Assembly (NCBI GenBank): GCA_026987115.1
Contig: JALSNF010000044.1
Span: 1-32,429 of the forward strand
DNA: 32,429 nt
DNA from: Desulfurobacteriaceae bacterium
GTDB lineage: Bacteria; Aquificota; Aquificia; Desulfurobacteriales; Desulfurobacteriaceae
Direction: 5' to 3'
This document shows, one piece after another, positions 7,040 through 15,193 of the stretch; within the stretch, counting starts at the first letter, position 1; each line of letters begins with the position of its first letter. Made by a program: the position numbers and the translations under genes. Below the pieces are notes generated by a model. The model saw only the letters and a program-made list of their open reading frames with translations, had not been told where the DNA came from and made no database searches.

Positions 7040-9637
7040 ATGATAAACGCCGTCTTAACAAAGATATTTGGTAGTAGAAACGAAAGAGTGATAAAGAAAA
7101 TAAAGCCGATAGTTGAAAAGATAAACTCCCTTGAAAAGGAGTTTGAAAAGAAGAGCAAGGAGGAGCTCCAGAGCCTAACTGCAAAGTGGAAAGAAGAGAT
7201 AGAAAAAATAGAAACTGACCAAGAAAAGTTTAAATACATGGACAAAATACTTCCTGAAGCCTTTGCCGCCGTGAGGGAAGCAGCGAAAAGAACCTTGGGA
7301 ATGCGCCACTACGATGTTCAGCTTATAGGCGGAATCGTCCTACATCAGGGGAAAATTGCAGAGATGAAAACAGGTGAAGGGAAAACCTTAGTTGCGACGC
7401 TGCCTTCATACCTTAACGCCCTTGCAGGGAAAGGAGTTCACGTAGTAACCGTAAACGACTACCTGGCAAAAAGGGACGCAGAGTGGATGAGCCCAGTTTA
7501 CAACTACCTGGGCCTTTCTGTTGGCTACCTTCAAAACCACATGGAAAGAGAAGAAAGAAAAGAGATGTACCGTAAGGACATAACCTACGGAACAAACTCA
7601 GAGTTTGGATTTGACTACTTAAGGGACAACATGGTCTTCTCAAAAGAAGAAAAGGTGCAGAGGGAGCTCTTTTACGCAATAGTTGACGAAGCAGACTCAA
7701 TTCTCATAGACGAGGCCAGAACCCCGTTGATAATCTCGGGACCTTCAGAAGAGAGCGTTGACGTTTACTACATAGCAGACGCAATAGTAAGACAGCTCAA
7801 AAAAGACAGGGACTTTAAAGTGGAAGAGAAAACGAAAACTGCCGTCTTAACAGACGAAGGGATAAAGAAAGTAGAAGAGATAGTTAAAAACATGACAGGA
7901 ATGAAGGAATTTAACCTCTACGACCCTAAGTTCTCAGACCTTCTACACGGGATAATCCAGTCCTTAAGGGCCCACCACCTGTTTAAAAAGGACGTTGACT
8001 ATGTGGTTAAAGACGGGAAAGTAATCATAGTTGATGAATTTACAGGAAGGATAATGCCAGGCAGGCGCTGGAGCGACGGTCTTCACCAAGCAGTAGAAGC
8101 AAAAGAGGGAGTTAAGATAGAAGCAGAAAACCAGACGTTGGCAACTATTACCCTACAAAACTACTTCAGGCTCTACAAAAAGCTTGCGGGAATGACGGGA
8201 ACGGCAGAGACAGAAGCAGCAGAGCTTAAAGAGATATACGGGCTTGACGTTGTAGTGATACCCACAAACAAGCCGGTAATAAGGAAAGACCATCCAGACC
8301 TTATATACAAGACAAAGAGAGCAAAGTTTGAAGCAGTAATAAAAGAAATTGAGAAAAACTACGAAATCGGAAGGCCGGTTCTGGTCGGAACAAACTCAAT
8401 AGAGGACTCAGAATACCTTTCAAGGCTCCTTAAAAAGAGGGGAATTCCCCACCAAGTTTTAAACGCAAAGTACCACGAAAAAGAGGCAGAGATAGTAGCT
8501 CAAGCCGGAAGGCTTAAAGCAGTTACCATTGCAACAAACATGGCAGGAAGGGGAACTGACATCCTCCTTGGAGGAAACCCTGAGTTCCTCGCCAAAAAGG
8601 AGTTGAGAGAGAAGGGAATAACTCCAGAAAAGGTAGGAAAGGAGAAATACGAGGAAATCTTCAAGGAGACCCTAAAGAAGTATAAGGAAATAACCGAAAA
8701 AGAGAAGGAGAAGGTAAAAGAGCTGGGAGGCCTCTACATAATAGGAACAGAGAGGAACGAGTCTAGGCGTATAGACAACCAGTTAAGGGGAAGGGCAGGA
8801 AGACAGGGAGACCCGGGAGAGTCAAGGTTCTTCCTCTCACTAGAGGACAACCTCTTAAGGCTCTTTGGCTCAGATAGGATAAAGAAGATGATGGAGATAA
8901 TGAATGTCCCGGAAGACGAGCCTATAACCCACAAGATGGTAAGCAAGGCACTTGAAAACGCCCAAAGGAGAGTGGAAGAGCAGAACTTCCAGATTAGAAA
9001 GAGGCTGTTAGAATACGATGAGGTTTACAATGTTCAAAGGAAGGTTATCTACGAACAGAGGAACAAAATACTAGAAGGGGAGAACTTTAAAGAGGAGATA
9101 ATAGGGTTTTTTGAGGACATTGCTTGGGAGCTTGTTGACCTCTTTGCACCTGAAAACGTCCTCCCAGATGAGTGGAACCTTAAAGAGCTTAAGAAGACTC
9201 TAGAAGACAGGTTTGGTTTTAACTTCCCTATCCCTGAAACTTACGAAGAGCTAATGAAACTCAATGTTGAAGGAGCCGTTAGCGATAGGGAAAAACTGGC
9301 AAAGCTGATTTACGATAAGCTACTGGAAAAGTATAAGGAGCTTGAAGAAATAGTAGGAGAAGGCCAGCTAAGAGAAATTGAGAGAATGGTAATGCTTGAC
9401 AGGCTTGACCACTACTGGAGGGAACACTTAAGAGCCCTAGACCACATAAAGGAAAGTATCGGATGGAGAGGCTACGGCCAGAGGGACCCCGTAGTAGAGT
9501 TTAAAAAGGAGGCATTTCTCCTCTTTGAGGACCTTATATCAAACATTGAAAACGGAGTAGTTGACTCTCTCTTTAACTACTACAGATACGTAAAAGAGGT
9601 TCAAGATAACCAAATGGCAACTTTGAATGAAGTATAA
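7040..9637 (+). CDS. secA: Preprotein translocase motor ATPase SecA
   Basis: The ATPase that drives unfolded proteins through SecYEG; cytosolic and membrane-associated. 865 aa, normal. Seen: helicase motor with Walker A MKTGEGKT at 109-116, DEAD box at 216-219 followed by SILIDEARTPLI, the preprotein cross-linking insert, and motor II with TNMAGRGTDI, the GTERNESRRIDNQLRGRAGRQGD stretch and the helical scaffold. The C terminus (…DNQMATLNEV) lacks the CxCx8CH zinc-binding linker found in many SecAs that interact with SecB, consistent with thermophiles without SecB. Start ATG has CAGGAGGAG seven bases upstream. The next three genes encode exported proteins (NlpC/P60, HtrA) and a sigma factor, a coherent envelope group. 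Confidence 0.98.
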   Translation: MINAVLTKIFGSRNERVIKKIKPIVEKINSLEKEFEKKSKEELQSLTAKWKEEIEKIETDQEKFKYMDKILPEAFAAVREAAKRTLGMRHYDVQLIGGIVLHQGKIAEMKTGEGKTLVATLPSYLNALAGKGVHVVTVNDYLAKRDAEWMSPVYNYLGLSVGYLQNHMEREERKEMYRKDITYGTNSEFGFDYLRDNMVFSKEEKVQRELFYAIVDEADSILIDEARTPLIISGPSEESVDVYYIADAIVRQLKKDRDFKVEEKTKTAVLTDEGIKKVEEIVKNMTGMKEFNLYDPKFSDLLHGIIQSLRAHHLFKKDVDYVVKDGKVIIVDEFTGRIMPGRRWSDGLHQAVEAKEGVKIEAENQTLATITLQNYFRLYKKLAGMTGTAETEAAELKEIYGLDVVVIPTNKPVIRKDHPDLIYKTKRAKFEAVIKEIEKNYEIGRPVLVGTNSIEDSEYLSRLLKKRGIPHQVLNAKYHEKEAEIVAQAGRLKAVTIATNMAGRGTDILLGGNPEFLAKKELREKGITPEKVGKEKYEEIFKETLKKYKEITEKEKEKVKELGGLYIIGTERNESRRIDNQLRGRAGRQGDPGESRFFLSLEDNLLRLFGSDRIKKMMEIMNVPEDEPITHKMVSKALENAQRRVEEQNFQIRKRLLEYDEVYNVQRKVIYEQRNKILEGENFKEEIIGFFEDIAWELVDLFAPENVLPDEWNLKELKKTLEDRFGFNFPIPETYEELMKLNVEGAVSDREKLAKLIYDKLLEKYKELEEIVGEGQLREIERMVMLDRLDHYWREHLRALDHIKESIGWRGYGQRDPVVEFKKEAFLLFEDLISNIENGVVDSLFNYYRYVKEVQDNQMATLNEV

Positions 9638-9662
9638 TTAGGGGAAGCTGGAGGAGGAGAGA

Positions 9663-10520
9663 GTGAGAGGTTTACTACTTGTCGCTTTAACAGTTCTTTT
9701 TACCTCAACTCAAGCCTTCGGGGATATCTATAGAGTAAGACCTGGAGATTCACTTTACAAAATAGCAAAGAGGTTTCACACCACAGTAAGGAAGATAATG
9801 AGGGTAAACGGACTGAGGCACTCTAGAATAAGGGTAGGACAGAGACTCATAATACCAGGAACCAGACACACTCCCTCTTGGTACAGGAAGTTTAAGCCTC
9901 AAAAGAGTAAGCAAACTATAGCATTCCTTGAAAAGAAGTCTCAAAAGGAAATGGCAAGTCAGATAGTTGGGAAGGAGATTAACCCTATCACAAACGTGGT
10001 TTACAGGGAATCTGAGCTTATAAGCCAGTTTCTGTCAACTCCTTTAAATGTAAAGTATGATAACTGGAGCTTGTCAATACTGAATAACCCTGAGTATAAG
10101 GGAGCTCTCCTTAAACTGCTTGCAAAGATCTTCAAAAAGTTAAAAAACACACCATACGTCTTTGGAGGTAATTCTCCAAGCTTCGGGTTAGACTGTTCTT
10201 CATTCACTATGTACGTTTACAGAAAGCTCGGAATAAACCTACCGAGAACCGCTAGAGCCCAGTTTAACACTGGAATTCCCGTAGACTTAAAACACCTAAA
10301 AGTTGGAGACTTGGTATTCTTTAGAACTTACGCCAGATACCCTTCTCACGTAGGGATATACATTGGAAACGGAAAGTTTATCCACTTCTCTTCCATGTTT
10401 CACGGACTAGCAATATCAAGCCTCAACAACAGGTATTTTAGAAAAAGGTTCATAGGTGCAAGGAGAGTTCTAAGCGAAAAGAGAGTTCAGAAAATACTAT
10501 ATTCGCTAAACAACAAGTAA
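9663..10520 (+). CDS. LysM plus NlpC/P60 cell-wall hydrolase
   Basis: A periplasmic peptidoglycan endopeptidase, probably cutting stem peptides or cross-links. 285 aa from a GTG start preceded by GGAGGAGGAGA. Domains: signal peptide 1-20; LysM 22-66 (YRVRPGDSLYKIAKRF ... VGQRLIIPG), which binds glycan; a linker; then NlpC/P60 from about 155. Catalytic residues visible are C178 in LDCSSF and H229 in SHVGIYIG; H241 (FIHFSS) is a third polar candidate. 25 bp separate it from secA and 15 bp from the HtrA gene, suggesting a single operon. It resembles the E. coli MepS/Spr type in function, but with an N-terminal LysM. The peptide bond specificity is not evident. Confidence 0.9.
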   Translation: MRGLLLVALTVLFTSTQAFGDIYRVRPGDSLYKIAKRFHTTVRKIMRVNGLRHSRIRVGQRLIIPGTRHTPSWYRKFKPQKSKQTIAFLEKKSQKEMASQIVGKEINPITNVVYRESELISQFLSTPLNVKYDNWSLSILNNPEYKGALLKLLAKIFKKLKNTPYVFGGNSPSFGLDCSSFTMYVYRKLGINLPRTARAQFNTGIPVDLKHLKVGDLVFFRTYARYPSHVGIYIGNGKFIHFSSMFHGLAISSLNNRYFRKRFIGARRVLSEKRVQKILYSLNNK

Positions 10521-10535
10521 AAGGAGGTAAGTGCG

Positions 10536-11969
10536 ATGAACACAAGACAGCTTCTAAAGGGAGTAGCTTTACTCGGTCTATCCTTAACCTTAATGTCTTC
10601 ACCGTCATACTCTCAAGTAAGCCAAGAAGACCTAAAAGTGGCCCAATCTTTACAGAAGGTCTTTGAAAACGTTGCAGAGAAAGTAAAACCGGCAGTAGTA
10701 AACATAAGCACAGTTTCAGAGATAAAGCTTAACCATCCTCCAATACCTCCAGAGTTTAGGGACTTCTTTCACCAGTTCGGTTTTCCTTTCCCAGACTTTC
10801 CAGAAAAGTTTGAAACGAGAGCTCTCGGTTCAGGGTTCATAGTAAAAGTTAAAGATGGCTGGGCGTACATACTAACCAACAACCACGTTGTAGCAAAAGC
10901 GAAGAGGATAAAGGTAAAACTTACAGACGGCTCCGTTTACAGGGCAAAAGTAGTTGGAAGAGACCCGAAAACAGATGTAGCCTTAATAAAAATAAAAGTT
11001 GGAAACAAGAAAGTCCCAGTAGTAGAGCTTGGAGACTCAGACAAGATAAAGATAGGAGAATTCGTCATAGCAATAGGAAACCCGTACGGCCTTAACTGGA
11101 CAGTAACCCACGGGATAATATCTGCAACGGGAAGACACGGTCTTGGTCTAAACCCAATAGAAGACTTTATTCAGACAGACGCAGCAATAAACCCGGGAAA
11201 CAGCGGAGGCCCCCTTTGCGACATTAACGGAAAGGTCATAGGGATAAACACGGCCATAGTAAGAAACGCCCAAGGGCTAGGTTTTGCAGTTCCGATAAAC
11301 ATCGCCAAAAAGGTAATGGAAGACCTCCTTAAGTACGGGAAGGTAATTAGAGGTTGGCTCGGCGTTTACATAGAAGACATCTCACCTACACTGGCAAAGA
11401 AGTTTGGAGTTAAAGGAGGAGTCCTAATTACGAGGGTTATGCCAAACTCCCCTGCTCAAAAGGGAGGAATAAAGAGCGGAGACATAATAGTTGAGTATAA
11501 CGGTGAACCTGTTAAGAACGTCTCAGACCTCCAGCTTAAGGTAATTAATACAAAGCCTGGAGAAGTAGTTAAGATTGTAGTAGTGAGGAACGGGGAAAGG
11601 AAGGTTCTCTCAGTAAAAATCGGTCAGATGCCAGGCTCAGAAAAACTTGCCTCAACTGACTTAATGTCAAAATTTGGATTCTCCGTCCAAGAGTTAACCC
11701 CTGAGCTTAGAAGGAAGTTAGGAGTTCCAAATTGGATAAAGGAAGGGGTAATAGTCACGGAGGTCAAACCCGGCTCCCCTGCAGATGACGCAGGACTAAG
11801 GGAAGGAGACATAATAGTTGGAGCTGGAATAACTCCAAGGGACTTAAAGCCAGTAAAGAAAGCTGAAGACCTATTGAAGGTTATAGAGAAGGCAGGAAGT
11901 AAAGGTGTACTCCTTAAAGTTATTAGAGGAGAAGGGGTACTTTACATAGTTTTAAATCCTGAAGAGTAG
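10536..11969 (+). CDS. degP: Periplasmic serine protease of the HtrA/DegP family
   Basis: An envelope chaperone-protease that degrades misfolded periplasmic proteins; 477 aa. Seen: signal peptide 1-27 ending SYS; trypsin-like domain with catalytic H117 (TNNHV), D147 (DVALIKI) and S223 (GNSGGPL); two PDZ domains, about 275-365 (GWLGVYIED...) and 385-475 (...GVIVTEVKPGSPADDAGL). Two PDZ domains match DegP/DegQ rather than DegS. A loop rich in Phe and Pro (FFHQFGFPFPDFPE) lies before the protease core, as in DegP LA loops. Strong AAAAGGAGG ribosome site. The stop codon overlaps the ribosome site of the sigma factor gene, so the two are translationally linked. Confidence 0.95.
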   Translation: MNTRQLLKGVALLGLSLTLMSSPSYSQVSQEDLKVAQSLQKVFENVAEKVKPAVVNISTVSEIKLNHPPIPPEFRDFFHQFGFPFPDFPEKFETRALGSGFIVKVKDGWAYILTNNHVVAKAKRIKVKLTDGSVYRAKVVGRDPKTDVALIKIKVGNKKVPVVELGDSDKIKIGEFVIAIGNPYGLNWTVTHGIISATGRHGLGLNPIEDFIQTDAAINPGNSGGPLCDINGKVIGINTAIVRNAQGLGFAVPINIAKKVMEDLLKYGKVIRGWLGVYIEDISPTLAKKFGVKGGVLITRVMPNSPAQKGGIKSGDIIVEYNGEPVKNVSDLQLKVINTKPGEVVKIVVVRNGERKVLSVKIGQMPGSEKLASTDLMSKFGFSVQELTPELRRKLGVPNWIKEGVIVTEVKPGSPADDAGLREGDIIVGAGITPRDLKPVKKAEDLLKVIEKAGSKGVLLKVIRGEGVLYIVLNPEE

Positions 11970-11979
11970 GAGTTTTACT

Positions 11980-12936
11980 ATGGAAGAAAAGGAATTTCTC
12001 TTTGAAGACGATAACTTAGAGATAAATAGCTTTGAAGAAGAGGGGGAAGAGTCCCCCTTTTCTCTCTTTGACCAGGAAATAGACCCCTCGCTTATAGAGT
12101 CCTTTGTCCCTGATAAAGACTCTTTAGACGCCTTTTTAAAGTCAATATCAAAAATCCCCCTGCTGAGCAGAGAAGAGGAAGTTGAACTTGCAAAGAGGGC
12201 AAAGAAAGGAGACAAGGAAGCCCTTAAAAAGCTGGTTGAATCAAACCTTAGGTTTGTAGTCAGCGTAGCAAAGAAATACTTAGGATGCGGACTTCCCCTT
12301 CACGACCTTATAGCAGAAGGGATTTTAGGCCTTATAGAGGCTGCAAGGAGGTTTGACCCAGATAAGGGAGTAAAGTTTATATCATACGCAGTCTGGTGGA
12401 TTCGCCAGTCTATAATGCAGGCACTTGCCCAGCAAACAGGAGCAGTAAAGATACCCGTTAAGCAAGCTGTTTTGGTTAACAAGATTACCCGTTCTTACGG
12501 GGAGCTCCTTAAGAAACTCGGCAGAGAGCCAACAATTGAAGAACTGGCAGATTATGTAGGAATGGAACCAAAGGAAGTAGAGAGACTCCTTTCAATATGT
12601 CAAGTTCCCCTTTCACTTGACACTCCAATAGGAGATGAGGAAGACACCACCTTCAAAGACTTCTTAAAGGGAGAAGGGACGGCAGAGGTGGAGGAAAAGG
12701 TGGTTCAAGAAGAGCTGAGACAGAGCATCCAAGAGATGCTTGAACAACTTACCCCACAAGAAAAGAAGATAATAATAATGAGGTTCGGCCTTGACGGAAA
12801 CGAGCCGAAGACTTTAAGAGAGATAGGCGAGAAGTTAGGTATAAGCAGGGAAAGGGTCCGCCAGCTTGAGACGAGGGCCAAAAAGAAGATGAGAGAATAC
12901 GCAATGAGGAAAAAACTTAACGTTTTCCTGAACTAA
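11980..12936 (+). CDS. Sigma-70 family RNA polymerase sigma factor (RpoD/SigA-like, short form)
   Basis: 318 aa. Seen: an acidic N-terminal ~45 residues, region 1.2 (SLDAFLKSISKIPLLSREEEVELAKRA), region 2 with NLRFVVSVAKKYLGCGLPLHDLIAEGILGLIEAARRFDP, the -10-binding helix SYAVWWIRQSIMQAL, region 3 (KLGREPTIEELADYVG) and region 4.2 (TLREIGEKLGISRERVRQLE). Region 1.1 and the long non-conserved insert of many primary sigma factors are missing. It is therefore either a compact housekeeping factor or a group 2 (RpoS-like) factor; sequence alone does not decide. The ribosome site TAGGAG overlaps the htrA stop. The 3' end overlaps the convergent motB2 by 20 bp. Coupling to htrA suggests output tied to envelope or heat stress, which is inference. 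Confidence 0.9.
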   Translation: MEEKEFLFEDDNLEINSFEEEGEESPFSLFDQEIDPSLIESFVPDKDSLDAFLKSISKIPLLSREEEVELAKRAKKGDKEALKKLVESNLRFVVSVAKKYLGCGLPLHDLIAEGILGLIEAARRFDPDKGVKFISYAVWWIRQSIMQALAQQTGAVKIPVKQAVLVNKITRSYGELLKKLGREPTIEELADYVGMEPKEVERLLSICQVPLSLDTPIGDEEDTTFKDFLKGEGTAEVEEKVVQEELRQSIQEMLEQLTPQEKKIIIMRFGLDGNEPKTLREIGEKLGISRERVRQLETRAKKKMREYAMRKKLNVFLN

Positions 12937-13669
12937 TCTTCTTCTTGGAGGGCTCTTCCTCCTCTTTTATAACTTCTTTACCTTTTTCACTGGTCCTTTG
13001 AACGTTTACTTTTATGTATATCTCAACCCTCCTGTTTCTGGCTTGAAGAATTGGGTTATTCCAAGTGTAAAGAGGCCTTACTGCGTCATAACCTACAATT
13101 TCAATCTTTGTAGGGTCAACCCCTCTAGAAATCAAGTACCTTGCAACTACAGCAGCCCTGTAAATAGACAAGTCCCAGCTATCAAGGATATTCTTCATAG
13201 GAACGGTAGGCTCATCCTTACTCGTATGACCTTCTACGGTAATTAAAAAATCTCCCTTTAAAGACTTTATAACTTTAGCAATCTTATCTAAAGCTTCCTT
13301 AGCTTCGGGAGTTAGCCTAAGGGAATTCTCCTTAAAAAGGACCCTATTAAAGAGTCTAATCATTACGTAGTCTTTTGCAACTACAATCTGATAAGCAGAA
13401 ATTGGTAAGATTCTTTTAATCAGCTTTTTAACTTTCTTTGCAATGTCTTGAGTGTATATCTGTATTGGCTTTACTATTGAAATCTGCTCAAAGGTCTTTG
13501 CCTTCTCACCTTGAAAGTAAGAGAGGAACTTAATTGCCTTAGTTATGTCAAGGGTTGACATAGAGTAAAGGAGAATAAAGAAAGTCAAAAGGAGGGACAT
13601 TAAATCACTAAAACTTGTAAGCCATGCTGGAACTGACTTACACTCTTCTCCTCTTTTCCTCCTCGCCAT
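12917..13669 (-). CDS. motB2: Flagellar stator protein MotB, second paralogue
   Basis: 250 aa. One transmembrane helix after a basic N terminus (MARRKRGEEC), with the proton- or sodium-binding Asp22 in SFSDLMSLLLTFFILLYSMS, then an OmpA/MotB peptidoglycan-binding domain (VEGHTSKDEP ... DSWDLSIYRAAVVARYLISRGVDPTKIEIVGYD ... ARNRRVEIYI). It pairs with MotA to form the ion channel that drives flagellar rotation and anchors it to the wall. It lies 9 bp downstream of motB1 and shares its N-terminal block almost exactly (LTSF-DLMSLLLTFFILLYSMST), but the periplasmic region diverges. The 3' end overlaps the convergent sigma factor gene by 20 bp. The C-terminal Lys/Glu-rich tail (EEEEPSKKK) is extra. 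Confidence 0.9.
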   Translation of the reverse strand: MARRKRGEECKSVPAWLTSFSDLMSLLLTFFILLYSMSTLDITKAIKFLSYFQGEKAKTFEQISIVKPIQIYTQDIAKKVKKLIKRILPISAYQIVVAKDYVMIRLFNRVLFKENSLRLTPEAKEALDKIAKVIKSLKGDFLITVEGHTSKDEPTVPMKNILDSWDLSIYRAAVVARYLISRGVDPTKIEIVGYDAVRPLYTWNNPILQARNRRVEIYIKVNVQRTSEKGKEVIKEEEEPSKKKISSGKR

Positions 13670-13678
13670 TTAAAAAAC

Positions 13679-14380
13679 CTACAGGGGAAGTTTTATAGCT
13701 ATCTCTATTCTCCTATTTTTCGCCCTCCCTTCAGGGGTGTTATTGGGAGCAATAGGATGGTATGGGCCGAAACCAGCTGCAGAGAGCTTTTTAGGGTCAT
13801 AACCGCACTGGAGGAAGAGCCTTAAAACCGAAACTGCTCTTGCTGCTGAAAGCTCCCAGTTTGAAGGGAAACGGGAATTCCTTATAGGAGTACTATCTGT
13901 ATAACCTTCAATAGTGATAGGAAGGTCAAGCTCCTTAAGCTTTTTACACAAATCCATAATAATAGGAATTGCTTTAGGATAAAGCCTATCGCTACCTGGA
14001 GGAAACAGCTTATCGGTATTTATCCTCAGCTTTATAACGCTACCGTACTTTACCACTTGAGACTTAATACCCAACCTCCTTAAGTTCTCCCTCACCTCAC
14101 TTAACTTCTCCTCAAGGGCCCTTCTTGTCCTCATTTTAGGGTACATGTTTGGCATCTGAACAGGTATATTCTTACCGTTTATAACCCTTTCCTCATAAAT
14201 TACATAGTGGCCTCCAAATGCCTCTATTATCCCCTTCATAGCTTGATAGAACTTTTCAAGGGAAATAGTTGACATTGAGTAAAGGAGGATGAAGAAAGTT
14301 AAGAGGAGGGACATTAAGTCCCCAAAACTTGTAAGCCATGCCGGAGGAGCTTTACACTCCTCCTTCTTTCTCCTTGCCAT
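13679..14380 (-). CDS. motB1: Flagellar stator protein MotB, first paralogue
   Basis: 233 aa. Same plan as its downstream neighbour: basic start, one membrane helix with ion-binding Asp21 (SFGDLMSLLLTFFILLYSMS), a plug/linker, and an OmpA/MotB domain (TIEGYTDSTPIRNSRFPSNWELSAARAVSVLRLFL ... GFGPYHPI ... AKNRRIEIAI). The ATG follows the motA TAA with no gap, so the two are translationally coupled and made in balance. The linker GHYVIYEERVINGKNIPVQMPNMYP differs from that of the second MotB, so the two may anchor or gate differently. The wall-binding residues NWELSAARA are classical, which makes this the more conventional MotB. Confidence 0.93.
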   Translation of the reverse strand: MARRKKEECKAPPAWLTSFGDLMSLLLTFFILLYSMSTISLEKFYQAMKGIIEAFGGHYVIYEERVINGKNIPVQMPNMYPKMRTRRALEEKLSEVRENLRRLGIKSQVVKYGSVIKLRINTDKLFPPGSDRLYPKAIPIIMDLCKKLKELDLPITIEGYTDSTPIRNSRFPSNWELSAARAVSVLRLFLQCGYDPKKLSAAGFGPYHPIAPNNTPEGRAKNRRIEIAIKLPL

Positions 14381-15142
14381 TTAGCCCTCTTCCACCTCTA
14401 CTCCAAAGAGACCTGCGAGTTTCTGCCTTAAAATGTTAGGATTAGTTCCCTTTTCTATTGACTCTGCAGTTAAGAGATAAGCTTCCAAGAAAAGTAGCTT
14501 TAAGTCTTTGTAATACTTTAACTTCTTAGAAACAGGAATACAGAGCGTATTTGCCAAAATAGCACCGTAAAGAGTGGTAATCATAGCTACGGCCATTCCT
14601 GGACCTAAAGCGGAAGGGTCAGAAAGGTTCTGGAGCATCTGAATTAGTCCTATAAGGGTTCCTATCATTCCGAAGGCAGGGAAAAGGTCGCCTAATGACT
14701 CCCAAACGGCAACCTCCGTTGAAAGCTTTTGCTCTACCTGTGCCATAGAAGCTTCAGCGGTGCTTTTTATCTCCTCAATTTCTAGACCGTCTATGAGCAT
14801 CCTCATAATCTGCCCGAAGAAAGGGTCTTTAGAGTAAAACTCATCTATGTTTGACTCAAGGGCCAATATCCCTTCCTTCCTGGCTCTCTTTGCAATGTCC
14901 GTCAGAAAATCTATCATTTCTAAAGGATTGGGAAGGCCAGGGTTAATAGCTTTTAAAAGGGCTTTAAGCCCCCCGATAAACTCTCCCATAGGGAAACCTG
15001 CCATACCGGCAGCTATTCCCCCTCCTACGGTAATCAAAAGGGAAGGAATGTTTATAAAAGCTCCCGGACTTCCCCCAATAACTATTGATATAACAATTAA
15101 AAGATAAGCTGCTCCAATACCTATCAGGGTAGCTATATCCAT
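14381..15142 (-). CDS. motA: Flagellar motor stator protein MotA
   Basis: Inner-membrane channel subunit of the flagellar motor, 253 aa from the ATG at 15142. This start (MDIATLIG) has AAGGTG five bases upstream; a TTG five codons earlier reads through that site and is less likely. Four membrane segments: about 1-20, 27-50, and a pair near 145-200 containing AFGMIGTLIGLIQML with the conserved Pro/Gly region. The cytoplasmic loop between helices 2 and 3 carries charged residues expected to contact the rotor (RARKEGILALE). It is first in a three-gene operon with two MotB paralogues. A single MotA shared by two MotB forms implies a choice of partners. About 50 bp lie between this gene and the GlcD-type gene. 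Confidence 0.93.
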   Translation of the reverse strand: MDIATLIGIGAAYLLIVISIVIGGSPGAFINIPSLLITVGGGIAAGMAGFPMGEFIGGLKALLKAINPGLPNPLEMIDFLTDIAKRARKEGILALESNIDEFYSKDPFFGQIMRMLIDGLEIEEIKSTAEASMAQVEQKLSTEVAVWESLGDLFPAFGMIGTLIGLIQMLQNLSDPSALGPGMAVAMITTLYGAILANTLCIPVSKKLKYYKDLKLLFLEAYLLTAESIEKGTNPNILRQKLAGLFGVEVEEG

Positions 15143-15193
15143 CCCTTCACCTTGCAAATACTGATTCTTTATTCAAAAACTTATAAAAAAAAA

